Source of the DNA: Moesziomyces globuligerus
Lineage: Eukaryota > Basidiomycota > Ustilaginomycetes > Ustilaginales > Ustilaginaceae
Assembly (NCBI GenBank): GCA_030849465.1
Contig: JARVLF010000015.1
Span: forward strand, 2,232,001 to 2,296,000
DNA: 64,000 nt
Direction of reading: 5' to 3'
The notes beneath the pieces are model-generated. The model was not told the DNA's origin. It was given only the letters and a program-made list of their open reading frames with translations, and ran no database searches. Positions 38,528 to 49,001 of the stretch are shown here, in pieces; the first letter of the stretch is position 1; every line of letters begins with the position of its first letter. The position numbers and the translations under genes were made by a program.

Positions 38528-41368
38528 ATGTCGTTCAAGAAGGACGAGGAGGTCGGCTCCACGGGCTTCTATCAGGACAAGACCTCCGTCATCCAGGAAG
38601 CCCGTGTCTTCAACGAGACTCCCATCAGCCCCCGAAAATGCCGCATCCTTCTCACAAAGGTCATCTACCTCCTCTACATGGGCGAGTCCTTCAGCCGCCA
38701 GGAGGCCACCACCCTCTTCTTCGGCGCCACCAAGCTCTTCCAGCACAAGGACCCCGCGCTCAGGCAGATGGTCTACCTCGCCATCAAGGAGCTCTGTCCC
38801 TTCTCCGACGATGTCATCATGGTCACCGCTTCCATCATGAAGGACATGCAGCCCAACGTCGAGGTCATCTACCGTCCCAACGCCATCCGTGGCCTCAGCC
38901 GTGTCGTCGACCCCTCCATGGTCCAGGGTCTCGAGCGCTTCTTCAAGTCGGCCATCGTCGACAAGAACACCTCCATCAGCTCTGCCGCTCTCGTCTCGGC
39001 CTACCAGCTCCAGATCGCCGCACGAGACGTCGTCCGCAGGTGGGGTAACGAGGCGCAGGAGGCTATCAACTCCAAAAGCTCCTCCGGCGCCAGCTTCTCC
39101 AGCGGCTTTGCCGGTGCCGGCAGCTACCTCGGCTTCTCCGGCTACGGTTCCTCGCAGGCCCAGTCGCAGAACAGCTACCAGGCCGTCGCCAGCAGCAGCT
39201 ACATCACCCAGTATCACGCCCTCGGTCTTCTCTACCTCATCCGCCAGGGCGACCGCATGGCCGTCACCAAGCTCGTGCAGCAGCTCGGCGGGGGCCGAGG
39301 AGGCGCATCCAGCGGCCAGGGTAGCGTTCTTAGGAGTCCATACGCGATCTGCATGCTCGTCCGTTACGCCGCCAAGGTCGCCGAGGAGGATCCGAACCTG
39401 CGCGCACCCATGATGGAGCTCCTCGAAGGCTGGCTCCGCCACAAGAGCGACATGGTCAACTACGAAGCCGCCCGCGTCATCTGCGAGATGAAGAACGTCT
39501 CCACCCAGGACCTCTACCGACCCATCGCTGTGCTGCAGCTCTTCCTCTCCTCGCCCAAGTCCACGCTCAAGTTCGCGGCCATCCGAACCCTCGCCAAGCT
39601 CGCGCAGACCCAGCCCGCCGCCGTGCAGACCTGCAACGTAGACATGGAGAACCTCATCACCGACACCAACAGGAGCATTGCCACCTACGCCATCACCACC
39701 CTGCTCAAGACGGGCAACGAAGCCTCGGTGGACCGCCTCATGAAGCAGATCAGCGGCTTCATGTCCGAGATCAGCGACGAATTCAAGGTCATCGTCGTCG
39801 ACGCCATCCGCAGCCTCTGCCTCAAGTTCCCTTCCAAGCAGACCGTTATGCTCAGCTTCCTCGCCGGCGTCCTCCGCGACGAGGGCGGCTTCGAGTACAA
39901 GCGCGCCGTCGTCGAGGCCATTTTTGACATGATCAAGTTCATCGGCGACTGCAAGGAGACCGCGCTCGCCCACCTGTGCGAGTTCATCGAGGATTGCGAA
40001 TTCACCAAGCTCAGCGTGCGCATCTTGCACCTGCTCGGTGTCGAGGGTCCCAAGATGCCCCAGCCGCACAAGTACATCCGCTACATCTACAACCGCGTCA
40101 TCCTCGAAAACGCCATCGTGCGTGCCGCCGCCGTCAGCTCGCTCGCCAAGTTCGGTATCGCCGACAAGTCGCTCAACACCCGAATCAAGGTGCTGCTCGA
40201 GCGATGTCTCGACGACGTCGACGACGAGGTGCGCGACCGTGCTGCCATGTACCTGCGCGTGCTCCGCGAATCGAGGCTCGCTGCCAAGGTCGTCAACGAC
40301 GAGTCGAGCTACAAGCTCACCGCGCTCGAATCCGCGCTGCAGTCGTACGTCTCCGATCCTTCTTCGTCCACGAGCGGCTTCGATATCACCAAGATCCCCC
40401 GCATCACCCGCGAGGAGGCGCGCCAGGAGGCGTTGCGAGCCAAGAGCGAGGCGACCGCCAGCGTGGCTATGGCGGCCGACAGCTCGCAGAGCGTGCACGC
40501 TTCCTCGAACAACGGTGCTTCCACGTCCAAGGCGGCGGCGTCGGGCGACTCGGAGAGCCTGTACGCCCAGCAGCTGGCAGCGGTGCCGCAATTCGCCGAC
40601 TACGGGCCCGTGCTCAAGAGCTCGTCCAAGGCGGTCGAGCTCACCGAGTCCGAGACCGAATACGTGGTGAGCGCGGTGAAGCACGTCTTTGCCGAGCACG
40701 TGGTCATCCAGTACAACGTCACCAACACGCTGCCAGATACGGTGCTCGAAAATGTGGCGGTGGTGGTGAGCGGAGCAGCCGAGGCTGGGCTGCACGAGGA
40801 CTTCATCGTCACGGTGCCTGCGCTGTCGGCGCAGAACCCGAGTGGGGCGGTGTACGTCTCCTTCACGCGCGAGGGTGGGGCGACCGACTATGCGCAGGCT
40901 ACGCTGTCCAACACGCTGCGCTTCGTGTCGAAAGAGGTGGATCCGTCGTCGGGCGAGCCCGAGGAGGAAGGGTACGACGACGAATACCAGACCGAAGAGC
41001 TCGAGCTGGGCGTGGCCGACTACGTCAAGCCCGTGTATGCCAACTTTGGCGAGGAGTGGGACAAGTTGGCGTCGGCGCCCTCGGCGACCGAGACGTTTGC
41101 GCTCACGGCGCTCGACGGGCTCAAGACGGCGTGCGACACGCTGATCGAGCTGCTCGGAATGATGCCGTTGGGAGGCACCGAATCGCCCTCGTCGACGTCG
41201 GTGCACACGCTCACCCTATCCGGTGCGGTGGCAAACCCGGATAAACCCGTCAAAGCGCTTGCTCGCTGCAGGATGACCTTTGCATCGGGTCAGGGCGTCA
41301 CGATGGAGCTGTCGGTGCGCGCCGACTCGGATGCTGCTTGCCAGCTCATCATGAGCGCCATCGCGTAG
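38528..41368 (+). CDS. SEC21: coatomer subunit gamma
   Basis: Gamma-COP of the COPI coat, which drives retrograde Golgi-to-ER vesicle transport. It has 946 residues, close to the usual length. It begins MSFKKDEEVGSTGFYQDKTS, the typical family N-terminus. HEAT/ARM adaptin repeats run to about residue 550 (LYLLYMGESF-type helices such as ILLTKVIYLLYMGE and PNAIRGLSRVVDPSMV). A Ser/Ala-rich hinge is at about 620-690. The C-terminal appendage carries the beta-sandwich (VIQYNVTNTLPDTVLENV) and platform (FALTALDGLKTACDTLIELL). A Gly/Ser-rich insertion sits at about 180-220. The start was chosen at the conserved MSFKKDEE; upstream in-frame codons back to 38105 are leader. Confidence 0.96.
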   Translation: MSFKKDEEVGSTGFYQDKTSVIQEARVFNETPISPRKCRILLTKVIYLLYMGESFSRQEATTLFFGATKLFQHKDPALRQMVYLAIKELCPFSDDVIMVTASIMKDMQPNVEVIYRPNAIRGLSRVVDPSMVQGLERFFKSAIVDKNTSISSAALVSAYQLQIAARDVVRRWGNEAQEAINSKSSSGASFSSGFAGAGSYLGFSGYGSSQAQSQNSYQAVASSSYITQYHALGLLYLIRQGDRMAVTKLVQQLGGGRGGASSGQGSVLRSPYAICMLVRYAAKVAEEDPNLRAPMMELLEGWLRHKSDMVNYEAARVICEMKNVSTQDLYRPIAVLQLFLSSPKSTLKFAAIRTLAKLAQTQPAAVQTCNVDMENLITDTNRSIATYAITTLLKTGNEASVDRLMKQISGFMSEISDEFKVIVVDAIRSLCLKFPSKQTVMLSFLAGVLRDEGGFEYKRAVVEAIFDMIKFIGDCKETALAHLCEFIEDCEFTKLSVRILHLLGVEGPKMPQPHKYIRYIYNRVILENAIVRAAAVSSLAKFGIADKSLNTRIKVLLERCLDDVDDEVRDRAAMYLRVLRESRLAAKVVNDESSYKLTALESALQSYVSDPSSSTSGFDITKIPRITREEARQEALRAKSEATASVAMAADSSQSVHASSNNGASTSKAAASGDSESLYAQQLAAVPQFADYGPVLKSSSKAVELTESETEYVVSAVKHVFAEHVVIQYNVTNTLPDTVLENVAVVVSGAAEAGLHEDFIVTVPALSAQNPSGAVYVSFTREGGATDYAQATLSNTLRFVSKEVDPSSGEPEEEGYDDEYQTEELELGVADYVKPVYANFGEEWDKLASAPSATETFALTALDGLKTACDTLIELLGMMPLGGTESPSSTSVHTLTLSGAVANPDKPVKALARCRMTFASGQGVTMELSVRADSDAACQLIMSAIA

Positions 41369-41527
41369 AGCAGCTCCACTACCGTACCACTCCCCTTCCC
41401 TGAGCTTGACGCAGTCAGGTCTTCCCATCCCCCCCTTCTTCTCCTCTTCTCCTTTGTCAATCAGAAGCTGTTCGGCACATGTTTGTGGCTCGCAAATGTG
41501 CGGTTGAGGTTGATGCAAATAGAGGTA

Positions 41528-42657
41528 TCAGTACAGGACGGTCGAGGTCTGGCGACGAGCGAGCAGGCGTTCTTCCTCGCGACGCTTGAATGCTGCGACC
41601 TTTTTGGCGAGGCCAGGGTCGGATTTGAGGGAGCGTGGATTGACGGCGGCTCTGCAGGAGGAAGCGGGACACTGGTTGTTGCCCGCTTGGACGTAGTTGT
41701 GGATCGCCGTTTTCGAGTACGAGTGGTTGCAGTTGGTGCTGTCGTTCAGAAAGAAGAGCGGGTCAGTGGGACCATCACCTGTGAAAATGGTGTGGGCTCG
41801 GGGGCACAGGGAGACGTACTTCGTGATGGGATCTTCCAGGAGGTTTGCGGTGAGAGGACATCGGAAGTTCTGGGTCTGACCGCCGGCGACGATCTCGTCG
41901 TCAGAGTCGTCCTCGTCGCCGTCTTCGGCGGGGATGAGATCGCGGACGGGAGGCATGGCTCCTTCCTCGCGCGCCACCCAGACGGCGTTCTTGAAGTTGT
42001 GGAAGTCGGTATTCTTGGCGTACTTTCGCCGAGACGTCTGCTTTGTATACGCATCCAACTGCGCTTGCACATCGTCCCTATAGCGCTTGGCTGGATCTTC
42101 CTAATCACCACCACCATCACCAAAGCATCAAAACACCGGTCAGTACTTGGACAAGAGCCAGGTGAGTGTGGCGGAGAGGTACGCACCAGGCTTATACCTG
42201 CTTGCAGATCTTGGGCGATCTGTTCAAGCACTCGTCTTCGGATCGCCTTCTCGGCCTGACTGTCGATGAGGTCTCGTAGGTCCAGCTCGGCCTGCTGGAG
42301 CTCGGGACATTCGTCGTGAGAGCTAAAGGCTTCAGCGACCTGTTCGGCGGTGTCGTTGAGCAGCTCGATGCAGCGCTTGAGGTTCGACTCCTGCGTGCGG
42401 AGCTCGGTCATCAGATTGCGCAGGTTGGGGACCTGATCCTTGCTGAGCGGGTGCGGCCGTAGCTCGACGTCAAAGTTGCCAGCCGCGCTTCCGTTCGAGG
42501 TCGTCGTGGGACCGTCGGTCGTGACACTTGGTCCGGCAGTCATCGTAGTGGAGGTTGCCGTCCGCCCCATGGATGGCGCGCCAGCCTGTTGCGCTTGGTC
42601 GTCGTCCTCCTCGTCTTCGCTGTCATTCACCCGACGTCGCCGTGTAGAGCGCGACAT
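41528..42657 (-). CDS. NSE2: SMC5/6 complex SUMO ligase (SP-RING), spliced
   Basis: E3 SUMO ligase of the SMC5-SMC6 complex (Nse2/Mms21), acting in recombination repair and replication-fork stability. Exon 1 is 42187-42657 and exon 2 is 41528-42100, giving 347 residues. The 86-nt intron (42101-42186) has donor GTGCGT, branch CTGAC and acceptor TAG, and phase is preserved (GISL joined to EDPAKRY). The N-terminal half is acidic then helical, the part that binds SMC5 in the family. Exon 2 holds the MIZ/SP-RING: CPLTANLLEDPITKYVS, then CPRAHTIF, then NCNHSYSKTAI and QCPASSC, which provide the zinc Cys/His ligands. A donor GTATAA slightly upstream would shift the frame and is rejected. Confidence 0.9.
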
Positions 42658-43498
42658 GGTTTGGCTGTGAGCTTCGCTGGAGCTGCGAGGCGGAGAGGGA
42701 GATGTCAAGAGAGGCAAAGTCTCGGGCTTGTCGCCGAGCTTGCTGCTGCGCTGAGACCAACAGAAACGCTCGCTGGCGCTGAGCAGCGGATGCGGGAGCG
42801 TCAAGTGTTGCTTGGACCCCGACCTCTCCCTGCGCGTTTCGCCCATGCGCGTCCCACACACGCATCTGCCGCCAGAGCGACTGAGCCAACTCCACTTTGG
42901 GCTTTTTCTCAGTGGGCCGTCAGAGCGCCCTTTCTTCGACTCTGAGCTGCTTGTCCGCTGTTTGGCGCGACGCGTTGAGTGAAACGAAGTTTAACTCGAG
43001 GGGCGAGCACGAAACCTAACACCGCTATGCGCAAGCCAACACATCGTCGAGGCACAGGAGCACAGTCGACCGACTCGAAAAATTCGCACCTGTCCACCAA
43101 AAAAAGTCGCAGCCCGGAAAAAATTTCCCTCAGAGCATGGCGCTAGCTGCATTCAGCTCGAGCTGCCGACGCCGAGCACGTCCACCGAAGGCTCGTACTG
43201 TACTCAGCTTCCACTCGGCTGAGCTCCAAGGGGTCACGAAGCGAGCCGCGACCCTGACTCCCTCGTTACCTCCTACCTCATCCTTCTTTTCCGTTGCCTC
43301 GCCTTGGACGTTGCCTCGACACTCTACCCACCACACCGACATTCTTGCATTGCTTTGCAACACACCCACGCTGCGATTCGAGGTCGTCGCGGCGGTTCTG
43401 AGCAACGGAGACACGGTCAGGCGACTCTGCATCTCTTTCCATCCCACGCATCCCTCTCCACTCCTTCCTAGCATCGCCCCAACGGTCGCACCAGCACC
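42658..43498. promoter_or_regulatory. divergent promoter shared by NSE2 and URA7
   Basis: 841 nt between two divergent start codons. It contains ACGCGT (MluI cell-cycle box) at 42970-42975, abutting TTTGGCGCG at 42961-42969. It also holds a long upstream ORF (43137-43502) that overlaps the URA7 start. Promoter activity is inferred from gene arrangement. Confidence 0.6.
42961..42975. promoter_or_regulatory. candidate MBF (MCB, ACGCGT) site
   Basis: ACGCGT at 42970-42975 is the consensus bound by fungal MBF, which drives G1/S genes. The adjacent TTTGGCGCG resembles an E2F-type site. Both flanking genes (repair SUMO ligase and CTP synthase) are plausible S-phase genes. Confidence 0.4.
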
Positions 43499-43502
43499 AT
43501 GA
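43137..43502 (+). promoter_or_regulatory. 121-codon upstream ORF overlapping the URA7 start
   Basis: ATG at 43137 has a good context (A at -3, G at +4). Its frame stays open for 121 codons and ends at TGA 43500-43502, which shares the TG of the URA7 start ATG at 43499 (ATGA). The peptide has no recognisable motif. It matters only if the URA7 mRNA begins upstream of 43137. Confidence 0.4.
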
Positions 43503-45562
43503 AGTACATCGTCGTCAGCGGTGGTGTCATCTCCGGCATCGGCAAGGGCGTCATCGCCTCGTCCACCGGCCTGCTTCTCAAGACGCTTGGCCTTCGCGTC
43601 ACCGCCATCAAGGTCGACCCCTACATGAACATCGACGCCGGAACCATGTCTCCCACCGAGCACGGTGAGGTCTACGTCCTCGACGACGGTGGAGAGGCTG
43701 ATCTCGACCTCGGCAACTACGAGCGCTACCTCGACGTCACCCTCAGCCGCGACAACAACATCACCACCGGCAAGATCTACAGGGAGGTCATCGAGAAGGA
43801 GCGCAAGGGCGACTACCTCGGCAAGACCGTCCAGATCGTGCCCCACCTCACCAACGCCATCCAGGACTGGATCGAGCGCGTCGCGCAGCGTCCCGTCGAC
43901 GGCAGCGGAGAGTCGCCCGAAGTCTGCATCATCGAGCTCGGCGGTACCGTCGGTGATATTGAGTCTGCTCCCTTCGTCGAGGCCATGCGTCAGTTCCAGT
44001 TCCGCGTCGGACACGAAAACTTTGCTCTCATCCACGTCAGTCTCGTCCCCGTCATCGGCGGCGAGCAGAAGACCAAGCCCACCCAGGCCGCCATCCGTGA
44101 CCTCCGAGGCCTTGGCCTCGTCCCCGACATGATCGCCGCGCGTTGCCCCATCCCGCTCGAGCGCGCGGTCATCAACAAGCTCTCCATGTTCTGCCACGTC
44201 GGTCCCGAGCAGGTCATGGCCGTGCACGACGTCTCGTCCACCTACCACGTGCCCCTGCTGCTCGAGGAGCAGGGCATGGTCCGCTTCTTCCAGAAGCGAC
44301 TCGGCCTCGACGTCGGCGGCAGCATCCCGCGCCCCATGAAGGACCAGGGCCGCGAGCTCAGGACGCGCTGGCGCGACCTCACCGTCGGCCACGACCGCAT
44401 GATCGACAAGGTAGAGATTGTGCTCGTCGGCAAGTACACCTCGCTGCACGACTCGTACATGTCCGTCGTCAAGTCGCTCGAGCACGCCGCCCTCCGCTGC
44501 CACCGCAAGCTCGAGCTCAAGTGGGTCGAGTCCAGCGACCTCGAGCCCGCCGCCGAGAGCGACAACCCGGTCAAGTACCACCAGGCCTGGCAGGCGCTCT
44601 GCTCCGCCAAGGGCATCCTCGTGCCCGGCGGCTTCGGCACCCGAGGTACCGAGGGCATGATCAGCGCCGCGCGCTGGGCGCGAGAGAAGAAGGTGCCCTA
44701 CCTCGGCATCTGCCTCGGCTTCCAAATCGCCGTCATCGAGTACGTCCGCAACGTGCTCGGCATCGAGACCGCCGGATCGGCCGAGCTCGACGCCAACTGC
44801 AAGGACCCCGTGATCATCTACATGCCCGAGATCAGCAAGACGCACCTCGGCGGCACGATGCGACTTGGTCTGCGTCCCTCGATCTTCCAGAAGGGCACCG
44901 AGCAGTGGAGCAAGATCCACCAGCTCTACGGCGGTCAGCCCGTCGTGTGGGAGCGCCACCGCCACCGCTACGAGGTCAACCCCGAGTACGTGGAGCGCAT
45001 CGAGAGCGCGGCATCCAACCCGGCTCTCGCCGCCAAGGCCAAGCCTCAGAAGCTTCCCAGCGACATCCCCGCTACGTCGCCCCCGCTTTCCTTCACCTCG
45101 CCGCGACTCGGATACCCCGCGGCCGAGACCGAGCCGGCGGGCATCGACGAGCTCAAGTTTGTGGGCAGGGACGAGAAGGGCGAGCGCATGCAGATCGCCG
45201 AGCTGCGCAACCACCCGTACTTTGTAGGCATGCAGGCGCATCCCGAGTTCTGCTCGCGCCCGCTCAACCCCTCGCCGCCCTTCCTTGGCTTCATCGCCGC
45301 CTCTGCCGGCTTGCTCGAGGAGCAGATCGCCGTGCAGAAGAACTACGTCCCGCCTCATCCCAAGAGCCACATGATCTCCGAATCCGAGATGATCAAGCGC
45401 AGGGACGCTGGCGAGACCGACGACAAGCCCGCTACCACCCCGCCTGGCGCCGCTACGCCCACCCGCAGCCTCAGCCTCAACAAGGGCTCCAAACCTGATC
45501 TGGCCGTCGCCGCTCGCATCGCGGCGGCTGAGAAGGCCAACGGCTCCGCTGCGGATGCCTAG
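43499..45562 (+). CDS. URA7: CTP synthase
   Basis: Makes CTP from UTP with ATP and glutamine, the last step of pyrimidine nucleotide synthesis. It has 687 residues. The N-terminal synthase domain begins [17 protein letters not shown] (P-loop) and includes [15 protein letters not shown] and [20 protein letters not shown]. The glutaminase domain has PGGFGTRG (about 380), the catalytic cysteine in LGICLGFQ (Cys405) and the His/Glu of AHPEFCSRP (about 580). Compared with the ~580-residue yeast enzyme there is a ~30-residue Pro/Ser-rich insertion at about 505-545 and a disordered tail of about 60 residues. No intron is seen. The start codon is fixed by the conserved N-terminus. Confidence 0.97.
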   Translation: MKYIVVSGGVISGIGKGVIASSTGLLLKTLGLRVTAIKVDPYMNIDAGTMSPTEHGEVYVLDDGGEADLDLGNYERYLDVTLSRDNNITTGKIYREVIEKERKGDYLGKTVQIVPHLTNAIQDWIERVAQRPVDGSGESPEVCIIELGGTVGDIESAPFVEAMRQFQFRVGHENFALIHVSLVPVIGGEQKTKPTQAAIRDLRGLGLVPDMIAARCPIPLERAVINKLSMFCHVGPEQVMAVHDVSSTYHVPLLLEEQGMVRFFQKRLGLDVGGSIPRPMKDQGRELRTRWRDLTVGHDRMIDKVEIVLVGKYTSLHDSYMSVVKSLEHAALRCHRKLELKWVESSDLEPAAESDNPVKYHQAWQALCSAKGILVPGGFGTRGTEGMISAARWAREKKVPYLGICLGFQIAVIEYVRNVLGIETAGSAELDANCKDPVIIYMPEISKTHLGGTMRLGLRPSIFQKGTEQWSKIHQLYGGQPVVWERHRHRYEVNPEYVERIESAASNPALAAKAKPQKLPSDIPATSPPLSFTSPRLGYPAAETEPAGIDELKFVGRDEKGERMQIAELRNHPYFVGMQAHPEFCSRPLNPSPPFLGFIAASAGLLEEQIAVQKNYVPPHPKSHMISESEMIKRRDAGETDDKPATTPPGAATPTRSLSLNKGSKPDLAVAARIAAAEKANGSAADA

Positions 45563-46822
45563 GCACAGTCAAGGCTCTCGATGGCTCCGATCTTTCAATC
45601 TTTCGTGCATTTACCCCCCCACCCTTCTTAGACCTTACGCCCCGCTACATCTGTATTCTCGCAATCGTAACCCTATCCACAAGGAACTGCTGCTTCTCAA
45701 GACAGATTGTGACCGGGTCCAGTGGAGTCAGGCTAGCTGCGCGCGACAGTGACGATGAGAGAGAGAGAGAGGGCGCTGCTTTTCTAGCTGTGTGCGGAAC
45801 CGCTTCCGAGCGCGCTTTGACGTGAACCGAAGCGGAGTTGCTTTTGCCTCGGCTGTGGATCTGATCCAGGGTCCAGAAACGAGCTGCAAATCCAAGCGTC
45901 CAACAGCGCCGACGCGTCCGGTGGGATTTGACCATTTAGCCAGAGCGGGTTGCGGGCCAGAGCAGCTGCAGATGAAGCCGAAAATGAGCTGTTGCATAGG
46001 TTGCGTCACAGGCTGCACTTGGCTCCACCGCGTCCAACCTGCGGGAAGCTGCGGGAGGCTAACGCCGCAGGCTAGCGATCCGAGCAGATGACGCAGCTGG
46101 CAAGGTGGATGCGCTCAAAACGCCACCGGTAGCCAGTTCTGCATGGACAAACAGCGCACGGTAGGATGCAGGGTCGTGCGGGTCGAGCTCCCATTGCAGC
46201 CGATGAGGCGGCGGGTCGGAGCGCGCTTGGCCTATATCAGCCTGCACCGCGGCGTCGTGCTGGATCAAGCAGAATCTATCCGAACGCATCAGGGCGGGCC
46301 ACATCTACCGAACGCAGCTGCTAACGCTGTCCAAGGAAGGCCCGGCCCGTCCTGTCATCTCTGACGCGAGCGCGCTGCACCGCGCAAATGAAGTTGCAGG
46401 GGCCGAGGTGTCAAGCATGTGTGAATGGCCCCACGCCAAGCAGGTCGTAGCCCCCTCTTCCCACATGGGTCCTCTTGACTGCGTCCTACCTGCACTGTGT
46501 CGCCAGAAACGCTCCACATACCCCTGTCAGGTCGATTCATACAAAAGCGAATGGAAGATTCACCTCTGGCTCGACACGCTGGTCCCTGTCCCTGTCCGTG
46601 TCCGTGTCTCTATCTCCACCGTCTGTCGTCTTTTGGCCCATTGCTCTGTACGAAGCCCGGTGCTTCTGGTCTCTGCTTTTCTTGCTCGCATACCTCCATC
46701 CTCATACTACCTTCAAGATTGGGCCGGCCCCGATTCCTACATTCCTTTGCATCCCGAGCATCTGCATCGACCGAGCCATTTCTCATCGCATTGCATCAAC
46801 AGAGGTCCTTCGAGTTCTCAAA
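45563..46822. other. intergenic between URA7 and a hypothetical gene
   Basis: 1.26 kb. It contains a short GA run at 45756-45772 and an ACGCGT hexamer near 45913. The frame leading into the next gene opens at a TTG and looks like leader sequence. No RNA gene is recognised. Confidence 0.4.
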
Positions 46823-48478
46823 ATGACCCAAGCATCGCAGGCAGTTCAGATGGACCACAGCTTGTCCACACCCACAAAGTCGCGAGGTCGTCCTTTCAGC
46901 TCCACCAGGTCCGGGGTTTGGTACGATAACGACAGCCAGTCCGGAGACGACAGTGAAGATGATGGCGATACCGACAGCCTGACCAGTGCTGACAGCGTCG
47001 ATTCGGCTGCGGACACGCTGACGACGCCCGAGTCGTCTCCCCCTCAGCATCGACATGCGGTCCTCCACGATGCCGAGCCGCCCAAGGGTCCTGCGGTCGG
47101 CGGATTCGATGCCAATGGCAACTGGGCTTGGTCCACCGCATGGCCGTCGGCTGGACCGTGTGGCGCGCCTCGATCTGAAGACCAGAGGCACGGGCAGGAG
47201 AAAGAGGCCGCTGCGCCAATGAAAACTGCGCTCAATCGGCACCACCGGGCGCAGATCGCCATGTCTGGTGGAATGGACCGTCTGGGTCCAGACCAACGGG
47301 GCTTGACGTTGGATGTCTCTTCCCGGGACTGTCCTGAGCACGGTACTGAGGAGGGGGCAGAAGAGGATGACGACCAGTACGACGTTGTTGGCTTCACCCA
47401 CTATCCGCCTCGATCTGCTTCCTCTGCCGGGGTGGTGGGAGAGGGGCACAGCATCGTGCTGCCCGTGCGCATTCGACTCGAAGACGACTCGTCGAGCGAC
47501 GAGAGCGACGGAAGCGTCATCACCACGTCCTCCAGCGGGAGCGACTCGGAAGCTCGGCGCCGAGCGAGCTTCAACATGCTCCAGCGCCTCGGACGCAACA
47601 TCAAAATCCCCCAGCGCCACACCTCGGCCCTCGGCTCGGGCGCTGGGCCGCGACGGCCACCTTCTCTCGATGAGATCTCTCACCGCGTAGCAGGTGTCGG
47701 TCCCGGCCGACGAACACCACCTCCGAGTGGGAGATCGCAGAATCGGGCTGTGAGCTGTCCATCGCCACTGCTAGTGCAGCGCGCGCAGTTCGGAGAGGTC
47801 GAAGTGATGGTCACGCCTCCAACGCCTCAGATGTCGACCGAGAAGATCCTAGGCGTAGTGCTCAAGAGCCCCAACATGCCCTGCTCGGTGTTCTCTACCG
47901 ATGGTCACGGGAACCTCATCGCACCCGCGTTCGACGTCGCCCCGGGAAGGCAGATCATGCTCGAGGATCGGCAACGCCAGGCCAAGGCGTGGCTCGAATC
48001 GTTCAAGGCCCAGCAGCAGGAGCGCCAAGGCTTGAACCTCAAGCTGGGGACGGGCGCGGCAGCTCCTCCTGTGGCCAATGGAGAGCAGGCGGCTGCGACA
48101 TTTACCCCAAGCAGCCCTACACGCAGTAAGAGCCCATCCTACCCTGGCCTCTCGCAGGCAGGCAGCATCGAAATGTCGAGGCAACGAAGCGGCGTGCCCC
48201 CCATCCCTCCTCGCCGCCGCAGCTTCGCACGCAAGATCAGCGATACCACTCCGCCTTCGCACAGCCAGGACCGAGAATCCCGAGGCTCGGAACGACCAGT
48301 TCAGCCGACCGAACGTGCTCAGATGCCGAGTTTAGAGACTTCGCTGGCGCCGACGACGTCGAGTCCAGCGACGCGCCAGACGCAGGCGGCGCCTCGACGC
48401 TCCCTCGTGGCCAGACTGAGTCTACGCAAGTGCAGCAAGGAGATGCAGCTCCCGCGCAAACCCGTCCCAGCCATCTAA
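46823..48478 (+). CDS. hypothetical disordered protein
   Basis: 551 residues, not recognised. The N-terminal 60 residues contain SRGRPFSSTRSGVWYDND followed by an acidic Asp/Ser/Glu-rich region. A second acidic Ser/Asp block is at about 225-245 (RLEDDSSSDESDGS). Residues about 330-400 are the least disordered part: EVMVTPPTPQMSTEKILGVV, then a hydrophobic stretch, then a charged helix (EDRQRQAKAWLESFKAQQQE). The rest is Ser/Pro/Arg-rich with many SP and RxxS sites, which suggests a phosphoprotein. There is no transmembrane segment or signal peptide. The ATG at 46823 has A at -3; upstream codons in the same frame begin with TTG. Confidence 0.6.
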   Translation: MTQASQAVQMDHSLSTPTKSRGRPFSSTRSGVWYDNDSQSGDDSEDDGDTDSLTSADSVDSAADTLTTPESSPPQHRHAVLHDAEPPKGPAVGGFDANGNWAWSTAWPSAGPCGAPRSEDQRHGQEKEAAAPMKTALNRHHRAQIAMSGGMDRLGPDQRGLTLDVSSRDCPEHGTEEGAEEDDDQYDVVGFTHYPPRSASSAGVVGEGHSIVLPVRIRLEDDSSSDESDGSVITTSSSGSDSEARRRASFNMLQRLGRNIKIPQRHTSALGSGAGPRRPPSLDEISHRVAGVGPGRRTPPPSGRSQNRAVSCPSPLLVQRAQFGEVEVMVTPPTPQMSTEKILGVVLKSPNMPCSVFSTDGHGNLIAPAFDVAPGRQIMLEDRQRQAKAWLESFKAQQQERQGLNLKLGTGAAAPPVANGEQAAATFTPSSPTRSKSPSYPGLSQAGSIEMSRQRSGVPPIPPRRRSFARKISDTTPPSHSQDRESRGSERPVQPTERAQMPSLETSLAPTTSSPATRQTQAAPRRSLVARLSLRKCSKEMQLPRKPVPAI

Positions 48479-49001
48479 GCGTCGCATCGGCTGTCAGCCA
48501 TCGCCGCCTGTCCGGTTTTGCATCCATGTCCGTTGTTAGTTCGTCATCCACTTCAATTGACAAGCATGATCAGGCACGGCTACTGGTGTGTTCGGAGAAA
48601 AGCCCGCGAAGAATTGGTCTCCAGATTCTTCCACCCGATTTCGGAGCAAAGCTGTTAGACTGAGTATGAGCACAAAAGTCCTGGCATAATTTACACGTGC
48701 AGGTCAAATCCAAAGCTCGGCCGAGCTTTGCAGCTGTCGGATCCGACGTGCGGACGTGAGGGCAGTGCTGCTGAGAGGCAACGGCCACTGGGCCTGGGGC
48801 GGGCTCGAAATTGTCGAGCGACTTTCGGCACGGCAGGCCAGCAGTCGTTCGCACTGGTGGAATTGACGAGGCAGCAGGCCGCAGACTTGCCTCGAGGGCC
48901 GATGTGCGAGAGGCTGGATGGTGAGAGCTGAGGCTGGATTTGGTCTTCGCCATCAGCCCGCCATCTCTCCTACCTTCAAGCCATCGCCCAATATCGTCAA
49001 T
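48479..49001. other. intergenic, RPS28 promoter
   Basis: 523 nt upstream of the ribosomal protein gene. It is moderately A/T-rich at 48600-48700. I see no further feature. Confidence 0.4.

Noticed and set aside
38498..41206. 902-codon open frame antisense to SEC21
   Set aside because: Same reverse-strand codon-bias artefact; composition is low in Lys/Phe/Tyr and shows no family motif.
42187..42200. Alternative NSE2 donor (GTATAA)
   Set aside because: Using it shifts the frame and gives an immediate stop in exon 2, whereas GTGCGT a few bases downstream keeps the frame.
43130..45370. 746-codon open frame antisense to URA7
   Set aside because: It mirrors the codon bias of the CTP synthase gene (third positions G/C), is dominated by Val/Leu/Asp/Glu/Gly/Arg typical of reverse-strand shadows, and has no recognisable domain.
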